A DNA stretch of 5,620 nt from Candidatus Nanohaloarchaea archaeon (GCA_030594675.1 JAUVES010000048.1:1-5620), one strand, 5' to 3'; shown: positions 1 through 5,400, numbered from the stretch's first letter. The notes: a model not told the origin generated them from the sequence alone. Translations and numbers: made by a program.

Positions 1-1
1 C

Positions 2-1417
2 ATCAAAATGGTTGAGAAGTGCAGGGAAATGGGGCTTCTTGTGAATTCCAAGAGGACTACGCACAGGACACCTGTCTGTGAAAGATCTAAGGATGAGATT
101 GAATTTATTGAGATGAGCGAGCTTTACCTCAGCCAGGTGAAATTTAAGGCAGATATGAAAAAGATTGCAAGAAAACTTAATTTTTATTCTGGGAGTTCAA
201 GGAAAATACTTCTTGACTGGATAGATGGGATAAGTATTGACTGGCCTATATCCAGAAGGAGATATTATGCTACACCTATACCTCTGTGGTACTGTAAAAA
301 GTGCGGTGAGGCTATTGTGCCTTCAAAAGGGAAGCTTTACAGCCCCTGGAAAGAGAAGTGCCCTGTCTCAAAGTGCCCTAAATGCGAATGCGGTGATTTT
401 GTCGGTGATGAGAGAGTTTTTGATACATGGTTTGATTCGTCCAATTCGCCTTTGTATGTTCTTAAATATATGCGCGATGATGCATTTTTCAAAAAAGCTA
501 TGCCTTGCTCTTTACGTCCGCAGGGTAAAGAAATCGTTCGGACATGGCTTTATTATACGCTTCTTAAAGGGTATCTTCTTTTAGATAAGCCTATATTTTC
601 TGATGTGTGGGTGAATTATCATATTCTTGATGATAAAGGTATCAAGATGTCTAAGTCTTTGGGTAATGTGATTGATCCCCGCGAGGTCTTAGATAAGTAT
701 GGTGCTGAGCCTTTTAGGTTGTGGGCATCTATTGAAGGCAGTCTTGAGAAGACTGATTTTCGGTGTTCTTTTGAAAGGATTGATGGTGCAGGGAAGACGC
801 TTGCCAAGCTTTGGAATGTTTCGCGCTTTATATCTATGTTTGATGCTGGTCCTGGCAAGGCTCAAATGAATGATATTGATCTGTGGATACGGTCTGAGAT
901 GTCGCGGCTTGTCAAGCTTGCTGACAGTGAGTATTCTAAGTATGATTTCCATAAGCCTATGGTTGAGATAAAGCATTTTATCTGGGAGACATTTTCATCG
1001 CATTATCTTGAGCTTGTGAAGAACAGGGCGTATAATTCTGAGGGGAAGTTTTCTTTGGAGGAGCAGAGAGGTGCTGTATCTACTTTGCATTACTGCCTTG
1101 AAACGCTTCTTAAGGTTACTGCTCCTGTGGTTCCTTTTTTGACTTATAAGCTGTTTATGGAGCTTAAAGGTGAGGATGTGCATTTCTGTGAGTTTCCTGT
1201 CGCTGAGAAGGTTAAGAAGGGTGTTCTTTCTACATCTGATATTGTTGCTTTGAATGGGGCTGTGTGGAAGGCGAAGAAGGATGCGGGGATATCTCTTAAG
1301 GGTGAAGTGTCTGAGGTTGTGATGCCTTTGGTGTTTAAAGGTGTTGAGAAGGAAATTATGCTTACGCATAATGTTAAGAAGATCAAGTATGGGAAGAAAG
1401 TGGGGGTTAAGGTTTGA
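2..1417 (+). CDS. valS: valyl-tRNA synthetase, C-terminal part (5' end outside window)
   Basis: This class I aminoacyl-tRNA synthetase charges tRNA-Val with valine in the cytoplasm. The reading frame is open to the left edge, so the ATG at position 8 is internal; the HIGH motif and most of the editing domain lie upstream. Residues are numbered from that ATG. THRTPVCERS (18-27) is the end of the CP1 editing domain. WPISRRRYYATPIPLWYC (79-96) is the ValRS form of the return into the catalytic core. C96/C99 and the cysteines at 118-128 form a probable zinc knuckle. DTWFDSS follows at 139-145, RPQG at 170-173 and the KMSKS ATP-binding loop at 213-217. The remainder is the helical anticodon-binding domain, and WKAKKDAGISLKGE near the end fits archaeal ValRS. 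The 471 residues present are somewhat over half of the usual length. The stop is TGA at 1415-1417. No frameshift or missing key residue is seen. IleRS or LeuRS is less likely because the core motifs follow the ValRS pattern. Confidence 0.95.
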   Translation: MKMVEKCREMGLLVNSKRTTHRTPVCERSKDEIEFIEMSELYLSQVKFKADMKKIARKLNFYSGSSRKILLDWIDGISIDWPISRRRYYATPIPLWYCKKCGEAIVPSKGKLYSPWKEKCPVSKCPKCECGDFVGDERVFDTWFDSSNSPLYVLKYMRDDAFFKKAMPCSLRPQGKEIVRTWLYYTLLKGYLLLDKPIFSDVWVNYHILDDKGIKMSKSLGNVIDPREVLDKYGAEPFRLWASIEGSLEKTDFRCSFERIDGAGKTLAKLWNVSRFISMFDAGPGKAQMNDIDLWIRSEMSRLVKLADSEYSKYDFHKPMVEIKHFIWETFSSHYLELVKNRAYNSEGKFSLEEQRGAVSTLHYCLETLLKVTAPVVPFLTYKLFMELKGEDVHFCEFPVAEKVKKGVLSTSDIVALNGAVWKAKKDAGISLKGEVSEVVMPLVFKGVEKEIMLTHNVKKIKYGKKVGVKV

Positions 1418-1455
1418 AAAGTAAAAGTAAAATATAAAAGAAAATGAAAGAAAAA
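1418..1455 (-). terminator. T-rich terminator candidate for the minus-strand gene
   Basis: Read on the minus strand, this spacer directly after the TAA of the unknown gene is a series of T runs of 3-5 nt broken by single C or A residues. Archaeal RNA polymerase terminates at such oligo-T tracts without needing a hairpin. On the plus strand the same stretch is A-rich, so it should not stop transcription coming from valS. The assignment is inferred from composition only. Confidence 0.5.
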
Positions 1456-2169
1456 TTAGAAAGTGGGTTCTAGACTCTTTTCAATCATTTTTTTATTTAA
1501 ATAATCAGGTGTTTCTTGAGAATTGGTTATTTCTGTGTATGCTATATTTAGTTTATTGTAGTTTGTGATGGCTAAATTCATGATTAATGTGAGGTTTTCT
1601 ATGTACTCTGTTATCTGTCCTGTTATGTATTCTGCTATTGTTGTGTAATTGTTTGGCATATGTCCTTTTGGGTGTGCACACTCTTCAAATGCTTTATTAC
1701 TTAAATTCTTTTTAAATGTCTTATAATTATCACTATTGTTAATTGTTTCAAGCATTGTTCTTGCTATCTTTTCACTTGAAATTATGGTCAGAAGCATATT
1801 GTAAACTTCTTCATCAAAGTCTTCACTGTCAGGTATTTTGGTTAGATCTGTGTTCATGCCTCTAAGTTCAGATTTTAGAGATAGTATACTTGTAGTTTTT
1901 GTTTTATTCTTTTTTAGATCTCTTTCTATATAATAATTATTAAATCCGTCTTCACCTTTAAGTGCTTGTTCTTCATAATATGCAGTTATATCAGTTGTTG
2001 TTTTTGTTTTACATCTTTTTATCATGTCAATAAGGTTTCTTTCATTATTCATGTTTGTTACGGCCATATTATTCATATCTTCTGTGACTTTCTGTTTTAA
2101 ATCCTTTATAAATTGATTTTCATTTGAAAAATCTATTTCTGCATAATTATTTTCATTTTTAGTAGCCAT
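1456..2169 (-). CDS. hypothetical protein, 237 aa, AT-rich orphan
   Basis: I do not recognise this protein. It is 237 residues, rich in Asn, Lys, Thr, Ile and Glu, and apparently mostly helical. It has no signal peptide, no membrane segment and no evident catalytic motif. The only cysteines are C53, in a basic RCKTK patch, and C164, in ECAHPKGH; one Cys with two nearby His is not enough to claim a metal site. A GAAGG Shine-Dalgarno site 7 nt before the ATG and a TATA-like element further upstream support expression and this start. An intact 237-codon frame in AT-rich DNA is itself evidence of coding. GC is about 25-30% in the lines I counted, against about 45% in a sampled line of valS, so the gene is compositionally foreign to its neighbours. 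It converges on valS and diverges from secE, so it is a separate unit. It could be lineage-specific or recently acquired; no integrase, tRNA or target duplication is nearby. Confidence 0.7.
   Translation of the reverse strand: MATKNENNYAEIDFSNENQFIKDLKQKVTEDMNNMAVTNMNNERNLIDMIKRCKTKTTTDITAYYEEQALKGEDGFNNYYIERDLKKNKTKTTSILSLKSELRGMNTDLTKIPDSEDFDEEVYNMLLTIISSEKIARTMLETINNSDNYKTFKKNLSNKAFEECAHPKGHMPNNYTTIAEYITGQITEYIENLTLIMNLAITNYNKLNIAYTEITNSQETPDYLNKKMIEKSLEPTF
1488..1494 (+). terminator. T7 run, possible valS terminator
   Basis: This is the first uninterrupted T run (seven T) on the plus strand after the valS stop, about 70 nt downstream. It lies inside the antisense of the last codons of the minus-strand gene, so the two convergent transcripts would overlap at their 3' ends. 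It is compatible with archaeal oligo-T termination, but a T run in AT-rich DNA can also arise by chance. Confidence 0.3.
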
Positions 2170-2176
2170 ATCATTA

Positions 2177-2181
2177 CCTTC
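2177..2181 (-). promoter_or_regulatory. Shine-Dalgarno site of the minus-strand gene
   Basis: On the minus strand this reads GAAGG, followed by seven bases and then the ATG at 2169-2167. It supports that start. It is an ordinary purine-rich site with the same 7-nt spacing as the rpl12 site, unlike the TGTG elements before secE to rpl10. Confidence 0.6.
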
Positions 2182-2215
2182 TTTGTGCTCTTTAGATAAC
2201 CCTATATTAGTGATT

Positions 2216-2227
2216 AATTTTAAAAAT
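2216..2227 (-). promoter_or_regulatory. TATA-like promoter element for the minus-strand gene
   Basis: On the minus strand this reads ATTTTTAAAATT and is preceded by GAAAC, an A-rich BRE-like stretch. Transcription would be expected to start about 25 nt downstream, near 2195, giving a leader of roughly 25 nt that includes the Shine-Dalgarno site. A second TTTAAAAA further upstream (2233-2240) could serve instead. The call rests on an AT-rich match and spacing only. Confidence 0.4.
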
Positions 2228-2240
2228 GTTTCTTTTTAAA
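2219..2240. repeat. 8-bp inverted repeat in the divergent intergenic region
   Basis: The arms TTTAAAAA (2219-2226) and TTTTTAAA (2233-2240) are perfect reverse complements separated by six bases. The repeat overlaps the TATA-like element of the minus-strand gene and lies about 25 bp upstream of the TATA box of the ribosomal operon. It could be an operator for a dimeric regulator, but arms made only of A and T may arise by chance. Confidence 0.4.
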
Positions 2241-2255
2241 GGATTCTAAATCCCT

Positions 2256-2271
2256 CATAAACATTTATAAA
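2256..2271 (+). promoter_or_regulatory. BRE/TATA promoter of the secE-rpl12 operon
   Basis: TTTATAAA at 2264-2271 is a good archaeal TATA box, preceded by an A-rich BRE-like stretch (CATAAACA). The usual spacing puts the transcription start near 2293-2297, giving a leader of about 50 nt before secE. No other strong TATA box precedes a start codon in the cluster, so this is probably the main promoter of the whole operon. The start site is inferred from spacing, not observed. Confidence 0.6.
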
Positions 2272-2300
2272 GATATCCTTTCAAGTTTAGATTACAAATC

Positions 2301-2332
2301 AGCTCGCAAGACTACTTTGGTAGGAGAGAGCT
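2301..2332 (+). promoter_or_regulatory. stem-loop in the secE operon leader
   Basis: AGCTC (2301-2305) pairs with GAGCT (2328-2332), and CTAC (2312-2315) pairs with GTAG (2320-2323) around a TTTG loop. The internal loop between the stems is asymmetric and GA-rich: GCAAGA on one side, GAGA on the other. GA steps flank the inner stem on both strands and could form tandem sheared G-A pairs as in a kink-turn. The hairpin would begin within about 10 nt of the predicted mRNA 5' end and lies just before secE. A regulatory role, such as binding a ribosomal protein, is inference. Confidence 0.4.
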
Positions 2333-2335
2333 TAT

Positions 2336-2343
2336 TCTGTGAT
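2336..2343 (+). promoter_or_regulatory. TGTGAT element before secE
   Basis: TCTGTGAT ends four bases before the ATG at 2348. GTGAT could pair with the ATCAC part of a standard 16S tail, giving a short Shine-Dalgarno pairing. The spacing matches the corresponding element before the next four genes and favours the ATG at 2348 over the in-frame GTG (2339) and ATG (2342). Confidence 0.4.
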
Positions 2344-2347
2344 GTGT

Positions 2348-2524
2348 ATGAAGTTTGACCTGAAAAGGAAGATTCAGGAATGGAAGAGAGTACTTAGCAT
2401 TACTAAGAAACCATCCCGGGAAGAGTTTGTAGCGTCTGCAAAGGTTACGGGAATAGGCATGTTATTGATAGGTCTTGTCGGCTTTTTGATTTACCTGTTC
2501 GGAAAGCTTACAAATGTTTTTTGA
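2348..2524 (+). CDS. secE: preprotein translocase subunit SecE (Sec61 gamma)
   Basis: SecE clamps the SecY channel in the cytoplasmic membrane and is needed for Sec-dependent export and membrane insertion. The product is 58 residues from the chosen ATG. A basic amphipathic N-terminal helix (KFDLKRKIQEWKRVL) leads to TKKPSREEFVASAKVTGIG, a strong match to the archaeal/eukaryotic SecE-Sec61 gamma signature. One membrane helix of about 20 residues (roughly GMLLIGLVGFLIYLFGKL) follows, and the protein ends at NVF. This single-helix form is the archaeal type. Its position directly before spt5 and the L11-L12 genes is the classic archaeal context. GTG 2339 and ATG 2342 are in-frame alternatives adding three or two residues; they are less likely because archaeal SecE usually begins close to the amphipathic helix and because of the TGTGAT spacing. 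The spt5 ATG starts 11 nt after the TGA stop. Confidence 0.9.
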   Translation: MKFDLKRKIQEWKRVLSITKKPSREEFVASAKVTGIGMLLIGLVGFLIYLFGKLTNVF

Positions 2525-2530
2525 TGTGAT
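2523..2530 (+). promoter_or_regulatory. GATGTGAT element before spt5
   Basis: GATGTGAT differs by one base from GAGGTGAT, the complement of the standard 16S tail, and ends five bases before the ATG at 2536. It overlaps the secE stop codon, so ribosomes ending secE would sit on the spt5 initiation site. This is the best match to a Shine-Dalgarno site among the five TGTG elements. Confidence 0.5.
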
Positions 2531-2535
2531 AGATT

Positions 2536-2970
2536 ATGATATTTACAGTCCGTACCACTGTCGGCCGTGAAAAAACTGCTATTGATTCGATAAATGTCAA
2601 GGTCGGCGGTGTGTCAAAGGCTATAAAGGCGATTATGAGCCCTGCTGAACTTAAAGGTTACATCTTTGTTGAAGGTGATGATGTTGATAATATTGCGGAA
2701 GTGCTTCGTGATGTACCTCATGTAAGAGGTGTGATAAGAAAAGAGGTTAATATTGACCAGCTTGAGAGTTTCTTTGAGGATAAGGTTGAGGAAATCAATA
2801 TCAAGGAAGGTGACACTGTAGAAGTTATAGGCGGGCCGTTCAAGAAAGAGAAAGCAAAGGTCACAAGGATAAATGAACAGAAAAGAGAGGCCAAGGTTGA
2901 ACTTGTGGATGCCACAGTGCCAATACCGATAACAATCAAGCTTGAGCTACTTAAGATATGTAATAATTAA
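2536..2970 (+). CDS. spt5: transcription elongation factor Spt5 (NusG family)
   Basis: Spt5/NusG binds the RNA polymerase clamp, keeps the cleft closed during elongation and can link polymerase to the leading ribosome. At 144 residues it has the usual archaeal size: an NGN domain and a single KOW domain, with no eukaryotic repeats. The NGN domain (about 1-80) starts MIFTVRTTVGREKTAIDSI and includes the ELKGYIFVEGD strand and a VPHVRGVI segment, the usual polymerase-contacting half. The KOW domain (about 89-141) shows the motif IKEGDTVEVIGGPFKKEKAKV and ends with ITIKLELLKI. Archaeal Spt5 works with Spt4, whose gene is not in this window. ATG 2536 is the only sensible start and gives a complete N-terminus. 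The TAA stop is followed by a 12-nt gap to the rpl11 ATG. Nothing looks truncated or altered. Confidence 0.95.
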   Translation: MIFTVRTTVGREKTAIDSINVKVGGVSKAIKAIMSPAELKGYIFVEGDDVDNIAEVLRDVPHVRGVIRKEVNIDQLESFFEDKVEEINIKEGDTVEVIGGPFKKEKAKVTRINEQKREAKVELVDATVPIPITIKLELLKICNN

Positions 2971-2978
2971 GATGTGTG
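2971..2978 (+). promoter_or_regulatory. GATGTGTG element before rpl11
   Basis: The element starts at the base after the spt5 TAA and ends four bases before the ATG at 2983. The 10-mer TAAGATGTGT across the stop also occurs at the rpl1/rpl10 junction. Only GTG matches the standard Shine-Dalgarno core GGTGA, so ordinary pairing with 16S would be weak. Its position favours ATG 2983 over the in-frame GTG at 2974. Confidence 0.4.
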
Positions 2979-2982
2979 TTGT

Positions 2983-3750
2983 ATGGGATCAGAAATTATA
3001 GAAACTCTTGTTGATGCAGGAAAAGCTTCGGCAGGCCCGCCTCTTGGTCCAGCACTTGGCCCTATGGGTGTCAATATCGGTGATGTCATCGCCGCAATAA
3101 ATGAGAAGACAAAAGATTTTTCCGGGATGAAAGTTCCAGTAAAGCTTGTTGTTGATACTGATACAAAAGAGTTTAAGATTACTATAGGAACACCTCCTAC
3201 ATCGCAGCTTATCAAGAAAGAGCTTGGTATAGACAAAGGTGCCCATAAACCAGGTGAGGAACTTATAGCTGACATGAAGATTGAGCAGGCAATTAAGATT
3301 GCAAAGATGAAACAGGATTCTATGGGAGCTAAAGACATGAAGAGTGCTGTGAAGACTGTTTGCGGTACATGCCTTTCTCTTGGTGTCATGGTTGAAGGCA
3401 AACATGTAAGGGAAGCGACTAAAGAGATTGATGATGGCGTTTTTGATGAGAAAATCTTATCCGGTAAGACTGAGCTTACTGCTGAAGAGCTTAAAGTACT
3501 TGAAGAAGAAAAGAAGCAGCTCGCTGAAGATATAGAAAAAAGGCATGCTGAAGAAGAAGCGAAAGCTAAAGATCTTATATTCCAGATGAAAGGCAAGAGT
3601 CCTGATGAAATCAGGTTCAGGCTTAAAGAACAGAATATCCATGCTGAAGTTATAGATAAGCTGCTTCCTAAGGAAAGTGCTAAGAAAGATGATGAAGTTG
3701 GTGGAGATGAAAAGAAATCTGCTGAGCCTGCTGATGAGAAAAAGGAATAA
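2983..3750 (+). CDS. rpl11: 50S ribosomal protein L11 (uL11) with a long C-terminal extension
   Basis: uL11 sits at the base of the large-subunit stalk, binds the GTPase-associated rRNA and takes part in factor-dependent GTP hydrolysis. From ATG 2983 the protein has 255 residues; archaeal L11 is usually near 160. Residues 1 to about 158 are a complete L11: AGPPLGPALGPMGVNIGDV (17-35) in the N-terminal domain, TPPTSQLIKKELG (70-82), and the rRNA-binding C-terminal domain with KIAKMKQDSM (105-114), GTCLSLGVMVEGK (128-140) and EIDDGVFDE (148-156). The remaining 97 or so residues are extra. About 163-197 is a charged, Leu/Glu/Lys-rich, probably long helix. KGKSPDEIRFRL and the following residues to LLPK (203-230) resemble one RecX-type three-helix repeat. 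About 231-255 is a disordered Lys/Asp/Glu tail. The extension continues in frame with no break and has neighbour-like composition, so it is not a frameshift product. An upstream in-frame GTG (2974) would add only MCC. The rpl1 ATG lies 20 nt beyond the stop. Confidence 0.95.
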   Translation: MGSEIIETLVDAGKASAGPPLGPALGPMGVNIGDVIAAINEKTKDFSGMKVPVKLVVDTDTKEFKITIGTPPTSQLIKKELGIDKGAHKPGEELIADMKIEQAIKIAKMKQDSMGAKDMKSAVKTVCGTCLSLGVMVEGKHVREATKEIDDGVFDEKILSGKTELTAEELKVLEEEKKQLAEDIEKRHAEEEAKAKDLIFQMKGKSPDEIRFRLKEQNIHAEVIDKLLPKESAKKDDEVGGDEKKSAEPADEKKE

Positions 3751-3757
3751 TCCTATT

Positions 3758-3765
3758 TATGTGAG
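3758..3765 (+). promoter_or_regulatory. TATGTGAG element before rpl1
   Basis: TATGTGAG ends five bases before the ATG at 3771. GTGA can pair with TCAC of a standard 16S tail. It shares the ATGTG core and spacing with the elements before spt5, rpl11 and rpl10. Confidence 0.4.
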
Positions 3766-3770
3766 ATAAT

Positions 3771-4400
3771 ATGAGCAATATACTTGATGCAATAATGGAA
3801 ATCCGGAAGGGCAGCAAAGAAAGAAAATTTGTGCAGACTATAGATCTTGGTGTAAATCTTAAAGGTATTGATTTTAAGAAGCCGGATAATAAGTTTAAGG
3901 AAGATATTGTTCTACCTAATGGCAGGGGCAAACCTGCAAAAGTTGCAGTCATAGGCGAGGAACTTGTGTCTAAATCTAAGGATGTTGCTGATGTTCTTAT
4001 TACTGGCAGTGAGTTTTCAAAGATTGAGAAAGATAAGAAAAAAGCAAAAAATCTTGTGAATAGTGTTGATTTTTTCATAGCTGAGCCTGCTTTCATGGCA
4101 CGGGTCGGCAAGAGTCTTGGAAGGATCATGGGTCCACGAGATAAGATGCCACAACCATTTCCACCACAGGGTGATCCTAAAGGACTTATTGAGAGATTCA
4201 AGAAAACATCAAGAGTTGCTCTTAAGGAGTCTCCTGTTATACAGTGCGTTGTGGGCAGTGAGAAGATGGATGATAAGGAGCTTGAGGCAAATATTAGTCA
4301 TGCTATCAGCTCTATTACAGCAAAGCTTCCCAATCATGAGCATAATGTCAAGTCAATCTATATCAAGATGACTATGGGACCTGCTGTGCTTATAAAATAA
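3771..4400 (+). CDS. rpl1: 50S ribosomal protein L1 (uL1)
   Basis: uL1 binds helices 76-78 of 23S rRNA to form the mobile L1 stalk, which moves deacylated tRNA out of the E site. The 209 residues match archaeal L1 length. Domain I begins with SNILDAIMEIRKGSKERKFVQTIDLGVNLKGIDF, and the L1 motif MGPRDKMPQPFPP (120-132) lies at the hinge after the Rossmann-like domain II (about 55-150). Domain I resumes with a C-terminal MGPAVLIK strand. In Methanococcus species L1 represses translation of its own mRNA by binding near the start of its gene. The same could happen here, but I did not find a convincing L1-target hairpin in the first 80 nt of this gene. The start is clear: ATG with the complete N-terminus. 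Its TAA is followed by a 12-nt gap to rpl10. Confidence 0.96.
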   Translation: MSNILDAIMEIRKGSKERKFVQTIDLGVNLKGIDFKKPDNKFKEDIVLPNGRGKPAKVAVIGEELVSKSKDVADVLITGSEFSKIEKDKKKAKNLVNSVDFFIAEPAFMARVGKSLGRIMGPRDKMPQPFPPQGDPKGLIERFKKTSRVALKESPVIQCVVGSEKMDDKELEANISHAISSITAKLPNHEHNVKSIYIKMTMGPAVLIK

Positions 4401-4408
4401 GATGTGTT
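4401..4408 (+). promoter_or_regulatory. GATGTGTT element before rpl10
   Basis: The element starts at the base after the rpl1 TAA and ends four bases before the ATG at 4413, the same arrangement as before rpl11. Only GTG fits the standard Shine-Dalgarno core. Its position favours ATG 4413 over the in-frame GTG at 4404. Confidence 0.4.
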
Positions 4409-4412
4409 GATA

Positions 4413-5378
4413 ATGGTTCAGAAACATAAGGTAGATAAGGTAAAGGAGATAAGCGAACTTATCAATAAGTATTCTGTAATCAGTCTTATTGAGCTCAGTA
4501 AGCTTCCTGCAGCTCATATGCACACTATAAAGAAAGATATAAGAGATATCTCAAAAGTTGTTGTAGTGAAGAAGAGACTTATCAGAAGAGCTTTTGATAT
4601 GTCTGGAAAGAAGGATATTGATAAACTTCTTGATGTTGATGTTGCTATTCCTGCACTTATGTTCTCAAATGAGAATCCTTTCAAACTGTTTTCAATACTT
4701 AAGAAGAACAAGGCTGAAGCATTTGCAAAGCCGGGGGATAAAGTGCCAAAAGATATTGTAGTTCCTGAAGGTGAGACTAATCTTGCTCCAGGTCCTATAA
4801 TCGGTGCTCTGCAGAAAGCTAATGTTAAAGCGAGGATACAGGGAGATAAGATTGTTATCTCTGAGGACTCTAAGGTTGCAAGTGCGGGAGATGAGATAAA
4901 TGCTGATCTTTCTTCAATACTTATGCAGCTTGGAATAAAGCCGATGGAGATTGGGCTTAATATTGTTGCATCTTATGAACATGGCACTCTATTTGATAGG
5001 AATGCTTTGGATATTGATGTTGATCAATATGTATCTGATATATCTGCAGCTTATACTGGTGCTTTCAATCTTGCAATTAATACTGGTATTATTGTTAAGG
5101 AAACAGTATCTCATCTGATTGGCAAAGCTCATATGGAAGCGCTTAATCTTGCTGTCAATGCTAATGTTGTGAACAGTGAGACTATATCTATGTTTGTATC
5201 AAAGGCACAGGCACAGATGAATGCTGTCGCTGCTAAATTACCTGATGAGGCGAGGGGCGGTGTTGCTGTTGCTGAAGTTAAAGAGGAAGTTAAGGCTGAA
5301 GTGAAGACGGAAGAGAAAAAAGAAGAGGAAAAGAAACCTGAAGAAGCTGCTGCTGGTCTAGGTTCGCTGTTCGGTTAA
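4413..5378 (+). CDS. rpl10: 50S ribosomal protein L10 / P0 stalk protein (uL10)
   Basis: uL10/P0 anchors the L12/P1 dimers to 23S rRNA next to L11, forming the stalk that recruits elongation factors. The protein has 321 residues from ATG 4413, normal for archaea. Residues 1 to about 105 are the rRNA-binding L10 domain (VDKVKEISELINKYSVISLIELSKLPAAHM onward, in which conserved Lys/Arg follow VVVVKKRLIRRA). About 106-190 is the archaeal/eukaryotic insert domain, with NLAPGPIIGALQKANVKARI. About 200-275 is the helical spine binding L12 dimers, including two 26-residue repeats (217-242 and 243-268) with the shared pattern A-x-NLA-x-N and ET-x-S. A flexible Lys/Glu tail (about 286-312) ends in GLGSLFG, the hydrophobic tip that contacts translation GTPases. 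GTG 4404 in frame would add only MLI and is less likely. A 34-nt gap leads to rpl12. Confidence 0.96.
   Translation: MVQKHKVDKVKEISELINKYSVISLIELSKLPAAHMHTIKKDIRDISKVVVVKKRLIRRAFDMSGKKDIDKLLDVDVAIPALMFSNENPFKLFSILKKNKAEAFAKPGDKVPKDIVVPEGETNLAPGPIIGALQKANVKARIQGDKIVISEDSKVASAGDEINADLSSILMQLGIKPMEIGLNIVASYEHGTLFDRNALDIDVDQYVSDISAAYTGAFNLAINTGIIVKETVSHLIGKAHMEALNLAVNANVVNSETISMFVSKAQAQMNAVAAKLPDEARGGVAVAEVKEEVKAEVKTEEKKEEEKKPEEAAAGLGSLFG
4448..4463 (+). promoter_or_regulatory. small perfect hairpin early in rpl10
   Basis: GATAAG and CTTATC form a perfect 6-bp stem closed by a CGAA loop. It starts 35 nt after the start of the rpl10 ATG, where a structure could slow an early ribosome. It lies inside coding sequence and may be a by-product of codons 12-17, so a regulatory role is only a possibility. 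Confidence 0.2.
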
Positions 5379-5400
5379 AATTATGGTCATATGCTTATAT

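Noticed and set aside
237..584. Plus-strand 115-codon frame inside valS
   Set aside because: It overlaps the conserved ValRS core in another frame and resembles nothing; valS fully explains the region.
1418..2338. Mobile element carrying the AT-rich orphan gene
   Set aside because: No transposase or integrase motif, no terminal inverted repeats and no target-site duplications were seen around the gene, and no tRNA gene is adjacent.
2967..3596. Long open frame antisense to rpl11 (209 codons)
   Set aside because: It lies wholly opposite a strongly conserved L11 gene, its protein is Ser/Phe-rich without any motif, and no initiation signal was noted. It is a coding shadow.
2336..4408. Altered 16S tail (ATCACATC) as explanation for the GATGTGAT elements
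   Set aside because: rpl12 (GGAGG) and the minus-strand gene (GAAGG) have sites that fit a standard CCTCC tail, so a changed tail is not the simplest reading. The 16S gene is not in the window, so the idea is set aside, not excluded.
5390..5400. TATA-like stretch (ATATGCTTATA) before rpl12
   Set aside because: It ends only about 13 nt before the ATG, so transcription starting about 25 nt downstream would miss the start codon. The GGAGG site and short gap fit read-through from the operon.
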